From: Sva-07 sp963698435
Lineage (GTDB): Bacteria; Actinomycetota; Acidimicrobiia; Acidimicrobiales; Ilumatobacteraceae
Direction of reading: 5' to 3'
Assembly (NCBI GenBank): GCA_963698435.1
Contig: CAVOQV010000018.1
Coordinates: 558,001-622,000 of the forward strand
DNA: 64,000 nucleotides
Shown piece by piece: positions 28,185 through 36,835 of this stretch; the stretch's first letter is position 1; the number at the start of each line of letters is the position of its first letter. A program made the translations under genes and the position numbers. Below the pieces are notes generated by a model. The model made no database searches. It saw only the letters and a program-made list of their open reading frames with translations, and was not told the origin of the DNA.

Positions 28185-28954
28185 TGCAGATCGCCGATGT
28201 CGGCCTTGCCACCGGGGGGCGGTCCGTCGGAGACGATGCGGCCGCTCGAGAGCTCGACCACGCGGTCGGCGACACGAGCGATCTCGCGGTTGTGCGTGAC
28301 GACCAGCACGGTCATCCCCGCCCGCGCCTGCTCCTCGAGCACGCCGAGGATCTGGACGCCCGTGCGGAAGTCGAGTTCACCGGTCGGTTCGTCGGCGAGC
28401 AGGATCGGATTGCCGGTGGCCAGGGCGCGGGCGATCGCGACGCGCTGCTGCTCGCCGCCCGACAACTGGTGCGGGAAGTGACGTTGACGATCGGCGAGCC
28501 CGACCTGCGCCAATGCCTGTCGAGCCCGCTCGGCCGGATCCGGTGTTCGGGCGGCATCCGCCCCGAAGCGCACGTTCTCGAGGGCGGTGAGGCCGGGGAA
28601 CAGATTGAACGTCTGGAAGATGAAGCTCACGCCGTGTCGTCGCAACATCGACCGATCCGCCTGCGATGCACTGGTGACGTCGACGCCGGCCACCCGTACC
28701 GATCCGGAGGTCGGTGTGTCCAGGGCGCCGATCATGTTCAGCAGCGTCGTCTTGCCGCAGCCTGACGGCCCGACGATCGCGACGAACGCTGACTCGTCGA
28801 CGTGCAGGTTGATGCCGTCGAGAGCGGTGACGTCGACCTCGCCCACCCGATACCGCTTGGTGAGATCATCCAGGTCGATGCGGGTGCCTTCGTGGCCCAC
28901 CCGCGCGTCGACCGGGATCGAGCCGACCTGACCGTTGACCGCGTCATGGCTCAT
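28178..28954 (-). CDS. ABC transporter ATP-binding protein, LolD/MacB family
   Basis: The 258-residue ATPase partner of the FtsX permease. Walker A is GPSGCGKTT near residue 56, the signature LSGGEQQRVAIARAL near 155, Walker B PILLADEPT, and the H-loop VVTHN. ATG 28954 is preferred; the open frame extends to 29113 but would invade the divergent transporter's leader. ATPases of this family open with a tyrosine stacking residue, seen here as RYRVGEVDVTALDG. The stop overlaps the permease start. Confidence 0.93.
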   Translation of the reverse strand: MSHDAVNGQVGSIPVDARVGHEGTRIDLDDLTKRYRVGEVDVTALDGINLHVDESAFVAIVGPSGCGKTTLLNMIGALDTPTSGSVRVAGVDVTSASQADRSMLRRHGVSFIFQTFNLFPGLTALENVRFGADAARTPDPAERARQALAQVGLADRQRHFPHQLSGGEQQRVAIARALATGNPILLADEPTGELDFRTGVQILGVLEEQARAGMTVLVVTHNREIARVADRVVELSSGRIVSDGPPPGGKADIGDLQW

Positions 28955-29102
28955 GATCCAATCATCCGGTGACGTCACGTCGGCGTGAAGGGAAGAAGGT
29001 CCCGCACCCCCGGCGTACCCGTCCGCTGAACGTAGTGTGGCCCTGCGGTCGGGCGTTGCCATCCCGGATCCAGCACGCGTTCGTTCCGGGAGGTCGGTCG
29101 TC

Positions 29103-29792
29103 ATGGCGCACAAAGAGGTTCATCGCACGCACAGGATCGGTTGGTTGCGTGCAGCGGTGCTCGGCGCGAACGACGGCATCGTTTCGACAGCGAGCCTGAT
29201 CATCGGCGTGGCCGCGTCGGGTGCCTCCCGTAGCGAGGTGCTGGTGGCGGGCACGGCAGGGCTGGTCGCCGGGGCGATGTCGATGGCTGCTGGGGAGTAC
29301 GTGTCGGTGAGTTCGCAGGCCGACACGGAGGCGGCCGACATCGAACGCGAGCGAGCCGAGTTGCGCGACGAGCCAGAACGGGAACTCGAGGAGCTGAGCT
29401 CGATGTACCGAGCGCGCGGCCTGGATGCCGATCTCGCCCGGCGGGTTGCCGAGGGACTGACGGCACATGACGCGCTCGGCGCCCACGCACGCGAAGAGCT
29501 GGGGATCTCCGACACGACGGCGGCGCGTCCGGTACAGGCAGCGGTCACGTCGGCGGCGACGTTTGCGGCTGGTGCCGCCCTGCCCTTGCTGGCGGCTGCG
29601 CTTGCTGCAGGTGCGGTGCAGATCGCTGTCGTCGCGATCACGGCCCTCGTCTTCCTCGCCGTACTGGGCGGTGTCGGCGCGAAGGCCGGCGGCGCGCCGG
29701 TGGTTGTGGCGGCCGTGCGAGTCACGTTCTGGGGGGCGTTGGCCATGGTCGTCACCGCACTGATCGGTACCGCGTTCGGCGCCGTGGTCTGA
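29103..29792 (+). CDS. VIT1/CCC1-family iron or manganese transporter
   Basis: A 229-residue membrane protein of the VIT family. It shows the signature WLRAAVLGANDGIVSTASLIIGVA at residues 12-35, split over the first helix, then AGAMSMAAGEYVSVSSQ. A charged cytosolic metal-binding helical hairpin (ERERAELRDEPERELEEL) follows, and a C-terminal helical pair. In eukaryotes these load ferrous iron or manganese into vacuoles; in bacteria they are presumed exporters of the same metals. ATG 29103 begins at the conserved N-terminus. It lies between a P-type ATPase with hemerythrin and a haem-binding protein. Confidence 0.9.
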   Translation: MAHKEVHRTHRIGWLRAAVLGANDGIVSTASLIIGVAASGASRSEVLVAGTAGLVAGAMSMAAGEYVSVSSQADTEAADIERERAELRDEPERELEELSSMYRARGLDADLARRVAEGLTAHDALGAHAREELGISDTTAARPVQAAVTSAATFAAGAALPLLAAALAAGAVQIAVVAITALVFLAVLGGVGAKAGGAPVVVAAVRVTFWGALAMVVTALIGTAFGAVV

Positions 29793-29840
29793 GCCGTTCA
29801 GCCCTTCCCGCCACGGCACGGCGGAACGCAGGCTGTTCAC

Positions 29841-30373
29841 ATGGCGAACCCCTCGGAACACTCGTACCCGCGCCATCTCTGGCGTCCATGGGGCACCTGG
29901 TCACTCCTGGCAGTCGCGGTCGGCGGAATCGCTTTCATCCGGTTGATCCCCTACGGCCGCAGTCACGACAACCCGGCATCGACCGGCGAGCCGGAGCGGT
30001 CCTAACCCCCCGAACTCGGGAGCTGATGGTCAACGCCTGCTACGGATGCCACAGCAATGAAGTCGAGTGGCGCTGGTATTCGAACATCGCACCGGTCTCG
30101 TGGGCGATCACCGATCACGTCGAGGAGGGCCGCGACCAGGTGAACTTCTCCGAGTTCGCTGCCGATCCGAGCGACGCCGACGAAACGATCGAAGTCATCG
30201 AGGAGGGATCGATGCCACCCGCCTACTACGCCGCGTTCGGTCTTCACCCGGAGGCGAACCTGAGCGACGCGGAGATCGCCGAACTCGTCGCCGGGTTGCG
30301 AGCCATGCCGGGCCTCTCCGAGGGCGAGAGTGATGGCAGAGAGTCCGGCAACGATCGCGACGACGAAGACTGA
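29841..30373 (+). CDS. Haem_bd-family membrane-anchored c-type haem protein, frameshifted
   Basis: From ATG 29841 an N-terminal membrane anchor is read (WSLLAVAVGGIAFIRLIPYGR). The frame then stops at 30003. Shifted by one base, the sequence continues as expected for PF14376: TRELMVNACYGCHSNEVEW with a CxxCH haem attachment site, WYSNIAPVSW, EEGRDQVNFSEF, MPPAYYAAFGLHPEANLS. One missing base just before a run of C near 30005 explains it. The repaired length is 177 residues. It would carry one covalent haem outside the membrane, with an electron-transfer or redox-sensing role inferred. The tail is acidic. Confidence 0.75.
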
Positions 30374-30479
30374 AGCTCGAGTCCGCGTGTGCGGTGGTGT
30401 CGGGGAAGCGAACAGGTATCCGCAGGAGCGAGGCGAACCCTGCCGGATGGCCCGGGTTTCGTTCGGTACTGTGCCGGAG

Positions 30480-31271
30480 ATGACTGAGCCGGCGCTCGAA
30501 CTGCCCGAACACGTCGCCGAGAACCGGCGGCATTGGGACGCCGATGCTCCTCGATGGGTGGCTTCCGGTGAGCGAGCCTGGGCCCAGACCGAGCCCACGT
30601 GGGGGATCTGGGGCGTTCCGAACCACGAACTCCCGCTGCTGCCCGACGACCTCGCCGGTCAGCGAGCGATCGAACTCGGCTGCGGCACCGGCTACGTGTC
30701 GGCCTGGATGCATCGACGCGGCGCATCGGTCTACGCGATCGACAACTCGGCTGAGCAGCTCGCGACAGCCCGCCGACTCGCCGCCGAGCACGGCGTCGAC
30801 GACATCGAATGGGTGCATGGCAACGCAGAGACCGTGGATCAGCCCGACGGATCGTTCGACCTCGCGATCAGCGAGTACGGCGCCGCGATCTGGTGCGACC
30901 CGTACGTCTGGATTCCCGAGGCGCACCGGCTCCTCCGCCCCGGCGGTCGACTCGTCTTCCTGGGCAATCACCCGCTGGCGATGGTGTGTGCGGCCGCCGA
31001 CGGTGCCTCACCCGTCGGTCCGACGCTCGAACGTGACTACTTCGGACTCGGTCGCCTCGACTGGACCGGCGCCGTCGAGGACCCGGGTGGCATCGAGTTC
31101 AACATGGAGATCTCGTCGTGGCTGCGTCTGTTCCGTGACGTCGGCTTCGACGTCGCGGCGTTCCATGAGATCCAGGCACCGGAGTCGGCCGACGGCACCG
31201 AGTTCTGGGTGCCGGCATCGTGGGCCAGACGGTTCCCGGCCGAACAGGCCTGGGAGCTGATCAAACGCTGA
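30480..31271 (+). CDS. Class I SAM-dependent methyltransferase
   Basis: A 263-residue Rossmann-fold methyltransferase. The SAM-binding glycine motif is IELGCGTGYVSAWM near residue 63. Motif II acidic residue is YAIDNS, motif III is WVHGNAETVDQPDGSFDLAI, and post-motif PEAHRLLRPGGRLVFLGNH. ATG 30480 is chosen because the upstream extension is antisense-like. The target is unknown; UbiE-like small-molecule methylation is the family default. It converges on the sortase gene, 11 bases apart. Confidence 0.88.
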   Translation: MTEPALELPEHVAENRRHWDADAPRWVASGERAWAQTEPTWGIWGVPNHELPLLPDDLAGQRAIELGCGTGYVSAWMHRRGASVYAIDNSAEQLATARRLAAEHGVDDIEWVHGNAETVDQPDGSFDLAISEYGAAIWCDPYVWIPEAHRLLRPGGRLVFLGNHPLAMVCAAADGASPVGPTLERDYFGLGRLDWTGAVEDPGGIEFNMEISSWLRLFRDVGFDVAAFHEIQAPESADGTEFWVPASWARRFPAEQAWELIKR

Positions 31272-31282
31272 CCAGCGGGCGG

Positions 31283-32095
31283 TCAGCCGACGGGGACGGC
31301 GTACACCACGATGTTCTCGCGGTAGCGCCGGATCTCCGGGTTGTAGTCGCCCCCGCACGTGATCAACACCAGGTTCTCTTCTCCGGTGTTGCGCCAGATG
31401 CGTTCGCGGGGCAACTCCGACTTGCCGTACACGGTGCGTTCGGTGACCTCGTAGCGGCGGACGCTGCCGTCGTCGAGCGCCACTTCGATCTGTTCGCCCG
31501 GCTCGACGCTGCCGAGCCGTGAGAACGGCCCCTGGGTTCGGTTCCACGAGACGTGCGCCGCGAGGACGGTCGCTCCCGGCTGGCCGGCGGTCGCCCCGTA
31601 CCGGTACCACCCGATCTCGGTCTCGTCCGGTATCTCCATCTGTCCGTCGAACTCCAACCCGACCGGCCTGACCGGGAATCGGGCCACGTCGATCGACTGC
31701 ATCTGGAGCCCGACGGGCCGCGGTCGGGGAGCAACGATCTCCGGCACGGCGCTGAAACGGGGCCCGAGCTGTTGGGCCAGTGGCGAGAGGGTGCCGTTCG
31801 ACGTGATGTCCGACGTGGTGTCCGGCGCCGTCTTCAGCGCCGATTCTTCGGCAGGACGTTGCTGAGGTGGTGTCGTGGGTGTGGTGCGAGGTGGCACCGT
31901 CGACGGGGTGACCGTGGCCGTCACGTCGTCGACCTCCAGAACGACGTCGTCGCCGCGCCCTCTCAGGACCAGACCGGCGACAGCCAGGCCGGCACCTGCG
32001 AGGAGTGCGGCGACGATGAGGATCGTGAGGATGGAGCGCCCCACGCCACGCGACGACCGCCCCGAGCGGAAGGGGGAGGTGGGGCGGTCGTTCAC
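31283..32095 (-). CDS. Sortase (class E/F-like)
   Basis: A 270-residue transpeptidase that attaches surface proteins to peptidoglycan. It has an N-terminal membrane helix (ILTILIVAALLAGAGLAVAG) and a Thr/Pro-rich linker. In the catalytic beta-barrel, His is in AAHVSWN near 180, Cys in LITCGGDY near 247, and Arg in RRYRENIVVY near 257. GTG 32095 is chosen because longer extensions overlap the next gene's coding frame. It is 28 bases downstream of the DUF4397 surface-protein gene, its likely dedicated substrate. The LPSTG protein ending at 17411 is another candidate client. Confidence 0.88.
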   Translation of the reverse strand: MNDRPTSPFRSGRSSRGVGRSILTILIVAALLAGAGLAVAGLVLRGRGDDVVLEVDDVTATVTPSTVPPRTTPTTPPQQRPAEESALKTAPDTTSDITSNGTLSPLAQQLGPRFSAVPEIVAPRPRPVGLQMQSIDVARFPVRPVGLEFDGQMEIPDETEIGWYRYGATAGQPGATVLAAHVSWNRTQGPFSRLGSVEPGEQIEVALDDGSVRRYEVTERTVYGKSELPRERIWRNTGEENLVLITCGGDYNPEIRRYRENIVVYAVPVG

Positions 32096-32123
32096 GTGAT
32101 CGGTGTGGTCGAGGCGTCGACCG

Positions 32124-32954
32124 TCAGGCGTCGACCGTGCGGCGACGCAGGACCATCGCTCCGCCGGCGAGGGCGAAGAGACCGGCAGCGGCGGCGAAGA
32201 GCGCCACCGAGGAGTTCGAGCTCGCGCCGAGCTCGCCGCCGGTGTTGACGGCGGTCGGGGCGGGGGTGCCGTCACCGGCCGACGAACCGGCCGATTCGAG
32301 GACGACGTTCTGGGTGTAGAAGTCGAACGTGTCGTCGCTGAGCGAGCCGACCGCGAACACGATCAGGTTCTCACCGGCAGCGACCGTCACGGTCGGAACG
32401 TCGGCGATCGGGTCGCCACCGGTCGGGGCGACCTGAGCACCGGCGATCTCACCAGCAGGAACGTCGAGGCTCGCCTCGTTCGGGTTCGACAGGTTCTCGA
32501 CCGGACGGGCGTCGCCGAGCACGATGTCGACGGCCGGTGCTGCCGCGGTGTGGCGGACGGTCAGACGACCCTGGCCGTCGGCCGCCGCAGAGGTGTCGTT
32601 CTCGAAGGGGGTGATGGTCGGGGTTCCCTCCGCGTCGAGGTGGGCGACGACGGTCCAGCTGCCGGAGGCGGGGACGTCGAAGCTGGGCACCGGGCCGATG
32701 GCGACGTCTTCGGTGCCGGCGGGGCGGACTTCGAGGTTGACGAGGGTCTGGCCGGCGAATGCGCTCAAGTCCTGCATGTCGCCGGGCTCGAAGCCCTCGA
32801 TGACGACGGCGCCGTCGACGGCGACATCGACCGTGATGCCGGGGATGCCGTGGAGCAACATGATGTTGGCCGATTCCTGGGCGCCGGATGTCCCGGCGGG
32901 AACGGCGAGGAGCGTGGCAGCGAGCGCTGCGGCTCCTGCGAGAAACTTCTTCAT
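32124..32954 (-). CDS. DUF4397 secreted protein with C-terminal anchor
   Basis: A 276-residue exported protein with a signal peptide (KKFLAGAAALAATLLAVPAG) and cleavage probably after SGA. Two DUF4397-type beta domains follow (IMLLHGIPGITVDVAVDG and LTVRHTAAAPAVDIVLGD). The C-terminus has AVNTGGELG, a 20-residue hydrophobic helix and LRRR, resembling a noncanonical sortase sorting signal. ATG 32954 is supported by AAAGGA eight bases upstream. It is in the same direction as the sortase and very close, suggesting a substrate-enzyme pair. Function unknown. Confidence 0.85.
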   Translation of the reverse strand: MKKFLAGAAALAATLLAVPAGTSGAQESANIMLLHGIPGITVDVAVDGAVVIEGFEPGDMQDLSAFAGQTLVNLEVRPAGTEDVAIGPVPSFDVPASGSWTVVAHLDAEGTPTITPFENDTSAAADGQGRLTVRHTAAAPAVDIVLGDARPVENLSNPNEASLDVPAGEIAGAQVAPTGGDPIADVPTVTVAAGENLIVFAVGSLSDDTFDFYTQNVVLESAGSSAGDGTPAPTAVNTGGELGASSNSSVALFAAAAGLFALAGGAMVLRRRTVDA

Positions 32955-33145
32955 CGAATGGTCCTTTCGAATTGCTGTGACCATGGGGCGGTCCCACCGT
33001 CTGCCATCTCTACGGCGCCCACCGCAACTCGGATGCCAGTTTTCCTACTCAATCGCTGGCAGCGCCCGCGCAGCCGGGGGCTGGGGAGACGCGGGGCTCA
33101 TCGGAAGACGCGCTCAGGGACACGTGAACGCCAGTGCATCCGTCG

Positions 33146-33177
33146 CCGCGGCGCCAACACCGGTGTTGGCGCCGCGG
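33146..33177. terminator. Perfect 32-base palindrome downstream of pepN
   Basis: A perfect palindrome with arms CCGCGGCGCCAACACC and GGTGTTGGCGCCGCGG, and no loop bases between them. It lies 43 bases past the pepN stop. As RNA it would form a very strong hairpin, but there is no T tract. It is most likely a transcription end or mRNA 3' stabiliser for pepN; a dimeric-protein operator is an alternative. Confidence 0.65.
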
Positions 33178-33219
33178 TCTCTCAGGCTGCTGCTGGCGCC
33201 AGCGGTCACCCGGCCGGGG

Positions 33220-35775
33220 TCAGGAATCGTCGGCGCTCCACCGTTGGGCCTCCCGGAGTCTGAACCGGGTGTTGACCTGTTGGCGCTCGAGGATCTGCTC
33301 GAGGGTCTTGGTCGCCTGCTCGATCGGATGCTCAGCGAAGAACGCGACGGTGTCGTCGACCTGCTCGGGCGTCGACAGCGTGGAGACCGAGTCGACCATT
33401 CGGACGATGGTGTTGCTGGGGAATCGATCGAGCGCTTGGTCCCAGTGATCGCGCAGAAAGGCCCACGCGGCGGCGCCGTGGTGTCGATTGGCGATGCTGG
33501 CACGGAGCAGGAACGGTGCGTTCTGGGTTCGGACCTCGGAACTCATCGCGAACTCGCAGGTGGACAGCACGAGTTCTTCGTCGTCGAACTCGGCCAGTGA
33601 GTAGAGGTGGCGGAGCTGTTCCTGCGGTGTTGCTGCGCCGAGGAAGCGCCGGCGCATGAGGTCGTAGATGTCGGCACCGCCGGTCGAGGCGACGACCGAC
33701 GTGGCAACCGAGATCAGCTCGGGGTCCACCGCCGTGGCACCGGTGTTGGCAGCCTCGAACCACTCGCGGCAGCGAGCCTGTACGCCGGCGTCATCGCCCA
33801 GCACGCCGAGCAGTCCGACCAGCAGGCCACGGAGCTTGCTGGTCAGATCGGTCTCGCCGTCGGACGGATCGCCGAGGTCGTCGAGCGCCGGTCGAGCCAG
33901 GTCGCGCACCTGGGCCTGGAACGCAACGCGCACGGAGCCGTCGGGAACGATTCGGCCGATGCCGCGCAGTGCGATGGCGATCGCCTGCCACACCGTGTGT
34001 TCACGCTCGTCGGCGAACGCTCGGAGGAAGTCGAGCAGGTCCGTCGCCGACATCCGGCCGGCGACGCTGGCGGCCCAGGCGTCGTCGACGAGGTTGTACC
34101 GTTCGAGCGTCGACAACGACGCGATCGCGGCGCCATCGAGCCGGGCGCGCAGGTCGTCGCTGTAGGCCACGCGGTAGAAGCCGTGCCCTCCGGCGTTGAC
34201 CACGATCGGCAACGACGTGTCCGAGATCGGCAACGCGGCGACCTCGTCGTCGAGAAGCAGCGTCGTCGTGTCGGCGCCGATGCGCACATGGACGGGGATC
34301 ACCCACCGCTGATCCTCGGCGCCGCCGTGCCGGTCGCCGGTCGAGCTGGCGTCGTCGAAGCCGAAGCGGCGCTGTCGCAATGCGAGCGCTCCATCGACGA
34401 CGTCCGCCGCGACCAGCGGGTACCCCGGCTGCCAGATCCACGAGTCCATGATGCGCCGCACCGGCTCGCCGGTCGTCGCCTCGATGGCATCCCACAGATC
34501 GTTGGTCTCGGTGTTCGCATAGCTGTGGCGCTCGAGGTAGTGACTCACACCCTGGCGGAACTGTTCGGCGCCGAGGTACTGCTCGAGCATGCGCAGCAGC
34601 GCGCCGCCCTTCTGATACGTGAGCACGTCGAACATGCCCTCGCAGTCGGCAGGGGAGCGGACTTCGTACTCGACCGACCGCGTGCTGGTCAGCGAGTCGG
34701 TTTCGAATGCGGTGCTTCGGTCGACACCGAACGCAGTCCAGCGCTCCCAGTCGGGTCGATACGCGTCGCACGCCGCGACCTCCATGAACGTGGCGAACGC
34801 CTCGTTCAACCAGATGCCGTTCCACCAGCGCATCGTGACCAGGTCGCCGAACCACATGTGGGCCAGCTCGTGGGCGATGACGTCCGCAACGAGTTGACGT
34901 TCGTTCTGCGTGCTCGTGGCGGGGTCGACCAACAACAGGCTCTCGCGGAAGGTGATGCAACCGAGGTTCTCCATCGCCCCCGCGGCGAAATCGGGCAGTG
35001 CGACCAGATCGACCTTTGCCCCCGGGTAGGCGATTCCGTAGTAGTCCTGGAACCAGCGCAGACAGAACGTGCCGACATCGAGACCGAAGCCCGTCAGATG
35101 ACCCTTGCCGGGCACGTGGACGACTCGCACCGGGATGTCGCCGACGTCGACGATCTCGGTGGTTTCCAATCGTCCCACCACGAACGCGATCAGATAGCTG
35201 CTCATCACCATCGTGTCGGCGAAGCGGATCACGTGACGCCCGTTCTCGATGACGACGGCGGCTTCGGGTGCGTTCGAAATCGCCGTCAGGCCCTCGTCGA
35301 CGTCGAGCGTGACCGCGAACACCGCCTTGAACTCGGGTTCGTCCCAACACGGAAAGGCTCGTCGGCAGTCGGTCGCCTGCATCTGCGTGGCGGCGATCAC
35401 CTGCTCGTCACCGTTGTCGTCGACATAGGTGCTTCGGTAGAAGCCGCGGAGCTTGTCGTTGAGCACGCCCTCGAACTCGATCGTCAGGACGCTGACGCCG
35501 GCCTCGAGACTCGTCGGCGGGGTGACGAACAGCCGCTCGGACGAGGCGTCGAGTTCCCAGTCGGCCGGGTTGCCGTCGACGTCGCATCGAGCGATCGCCA
35601 GTTCGTCGGCGTTGAGCACCAAGCAGTTCGTCGGAGCGTCGACGACGACCTCGATCCGGACCGACCCGACGAAGGTTGCCTCGGTCAACGATGGCCGCAG
35701 TCGCAGGTCGTAGCGGCGGGGTCGGACGCCGCTGGGGAGCCGGTACGGATCGAGTGCGGTTGCTGGCACGGGCAT
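33220..35775 (-). CDS. pepN: Aminopeptidase N (M1 family)
   Basis: Zinc aminopeptidase of 851 residues releasing N-terminal amino acids from peptides in the cytoplasm. The exopeptidase motif GAMENLG is near residue 265. The zinc site HELAHMWFGDLV is near 299, with the third ligand Glu in WLNEAFATF about 18 residues on, and the transition-state Tyr in the ERAP1-like C-terminal half. The start at 35775 (PVPATALDPYRLP) leaves a 34-base divergent gap to the PfkB gene. A longer start at 35886 would overlap that gene. Confidence 0.95.
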   Translation of the reverse strand: MPVPATALDPYRLPSGVRPRRYDLRLRPSLTEATFVGSVRIEVVVDAPTNCLVLNADELAIARCDVDGNPADWELDASSERLFVTPPTSLEAGVSVLTIEFEGVLNDKLRGFYRSTYVDDNGDEQVIAATQMQATDCRRAFPCWDEPEFKAVFAVTLDVDEGLTAISNAPEAAVVIENGRHVIRFADTMVMSSYLIAFVVGRLETTEIVDVGDIPVRVVHVPGKGHLTGFGLDVGTFCLRWFQDYYGIAYPGAKVDLVALPDFAAGAMENLGCITFRESLLLVDPATSTQNERQLVADVIAHELAHMWFGDLVTMRWWNGIWLNEAFATFMEVAACDAYRPDWERWTAFGVDRSTAFETDSLTSTRSVEYEVRSPADCEGMFDVLTYQKGGALLRMLEQYLGAEQFRQGVSHYLERHSYANTETNDLWDAIEATTGEPVRRIMDSWIWQPGYPLVAADVVDGALALRQRRFGFDDASSTGDRHGGAEDQRWVIPVHVRIGADTTTLLLDDEVAALPISDTSLPIVVNAGGHGFYRVAYSDDLRARLDGAAIASLSTLERYNLVDDAWAASVAGRMSATDLLDFLRAFADEREHTVWQAIAIALRGIGRIVPDGSVRVAFQAQVRDLARPALDDLGDPSDGETDLTSKLRGLLVGLLGVLGDDAGVQARCREWFEAANTGATAVDPELISVATSVVASTGGADIYDLMRRRFLGAATPQEQLRHLYSLAEFDDEELVLSTCEFAMSSEVRTQNAPFLLRASIANRHHGAAAWAFLRDHWDQALDRFPSNTIVRMVDSVSTLSTPEQVDDTVAFFAEHPIEQATKTLEQILERQQVNTRFRLREAQRWSADDS

Positions 35776-35809
35776 CGTCGTGAGGGTACCCCCGGTAGCC
35801 TGGTCACTC

Positions 35810-36835
35810 GTGTCCGACCTGACCCGACGGTTCTCCACCGGATCCACCACCTTGCCGGCCCGGTACGACGTGGTCGGCATCGGCAATGCGTTGGTCGATG
35901 TGATCGCTCCCGCCGAGGATCACTTCCTCGAGCGCCACGATCTCGTCAAGGGTTCGATGACACTCGTCGAGACCGAACGCGCCGTCGAGTTGTACGCGGC
36001 GCTCGATCGCGCCGTCGAGATGAGCGGTGGGTCAGCTGCCAACACGGTGGTCGGCGTCGCCAGTCTCGGCGGGCGCGCTGCCTACATCGGCAAGGTGAAC
36101 GGCGACGACCTCGGCGACGTGTTCGGCCACGACATGCGCGCCGTCGGCGTCACGTTCCACCGTCCGCCCGGCGACCACGGCACACCGACGGGCCGGTGCG
36201 TGATCGTGGTCACTCCCGACGCCGAGCGCACGATGAACACCTATCTCGGCGTGTCGAGTGAGCTGGGCGTCGACGACCTCGACGAATCGGTGGTGGCCGA
36301 TTCTCACGTGCTCTACATGGAGGGCTACCTGTTCGACCGCGATGACGCCAAGGCAGCGTTCCGGCGCGCTGCCGAGGTCGCCCACGAGCACGGGAGGATG
36401 GTGTCGCTGACCCTGTCCGACTCGTTCTGCGTCGATCGACACCGAGACGACTTCCGCTCGTTGGTTCAGGATCGGGTCGACCTGCTGTTCGGCAACCACG
36501 ACGAACTGCTCTCGCTCTACCAACTCGACTCCTTCGAGGAGGCGGTGGCGGCGCTGCGCGCCGAGTGCGAGTTCGCAGCGATCACCGTCGGCGCCGAGGG
36601 GTGTGTGATCGTGACACCGGACGAGCTCGTGCGGGTGCCGGCGATGCCGGTCGACAAGGTGATCGACACGACGGGTGCCGGTGACCTGTTCGCGGCGGGC
36701 TTCCTGCACGGCTTGACCACTGGGCGCGATCTCCAGACCTGTGGTCGCTATGGAGCGATCGCCGCTGCGGAGGTGATCGGCCACGTGGGGCCGCGCCCGC
36801 TGGTCGAGTTGCGTAACCTGATCGGTGATGGCTGA
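35810..36835 (+). CDS. PfkB-family carbohydrate or nucleoside kinase
   Basis: A 341-residue ribokinase-fold kinase. The N-terminal PfkB motif is MSGGSAANTVVGVASLGGRAAYIGK, split over residues about 65-90. The C-terminal catalytic motif DTTGAGDLFAAGF with the base Asp is near 285. The overall sequence (VVGIGNALVDVIA at the start) resembles adenosine kinase-like sugar kinases. GTG 35810 is the only start compatible with the divergent pepN. It overlaps the phosphohexomutase start by eight bases. The adenosine deaminase and nucleoside importer nearby make a nucleoside substrate plausible, but this is inference. Confidence 0.88.
   Translation: MSDLTRRFSTGSTTLPARYDVVGIGNALVDVIAPAEDHFLERHDLVKGSMTLVETERAVELYAALDRAVEMSGGSAANTVVGVASLGGRAAYIGKVNGDDLGDVFGHDMRAVGVTFHRPPGDHGTPTGRCVIVVTPDAERTMNTYLGVSSELGVDDLDESVVADSHVLYMEGYLFDRDDAKAAFRRAAEVAHEHGRMVSLTLSDSFCVDRHRDDFRSLVQDRVDLLFGNHDELLSLYQLDSFEEAVAALRAECEFAAITVGAEGCVIVTPDELVRVPAMPVDKVIDTTGAGDLFAAGFLHGLTTGRDLQTCGRYGAIAAAEVIGHVGPRPLVELRNLIGDG

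Noticed and set aside
33607..36261. An 884-residue forward open frame antisense to pepN and similar long antisense frames (for example 36582-39092 reverse and 49903-52464 forward)
   Set aside because: They are Arg/Gly/Asp-rich mirror frames caused by high GC third positions; the opposite strand carries clear conserved motifs.
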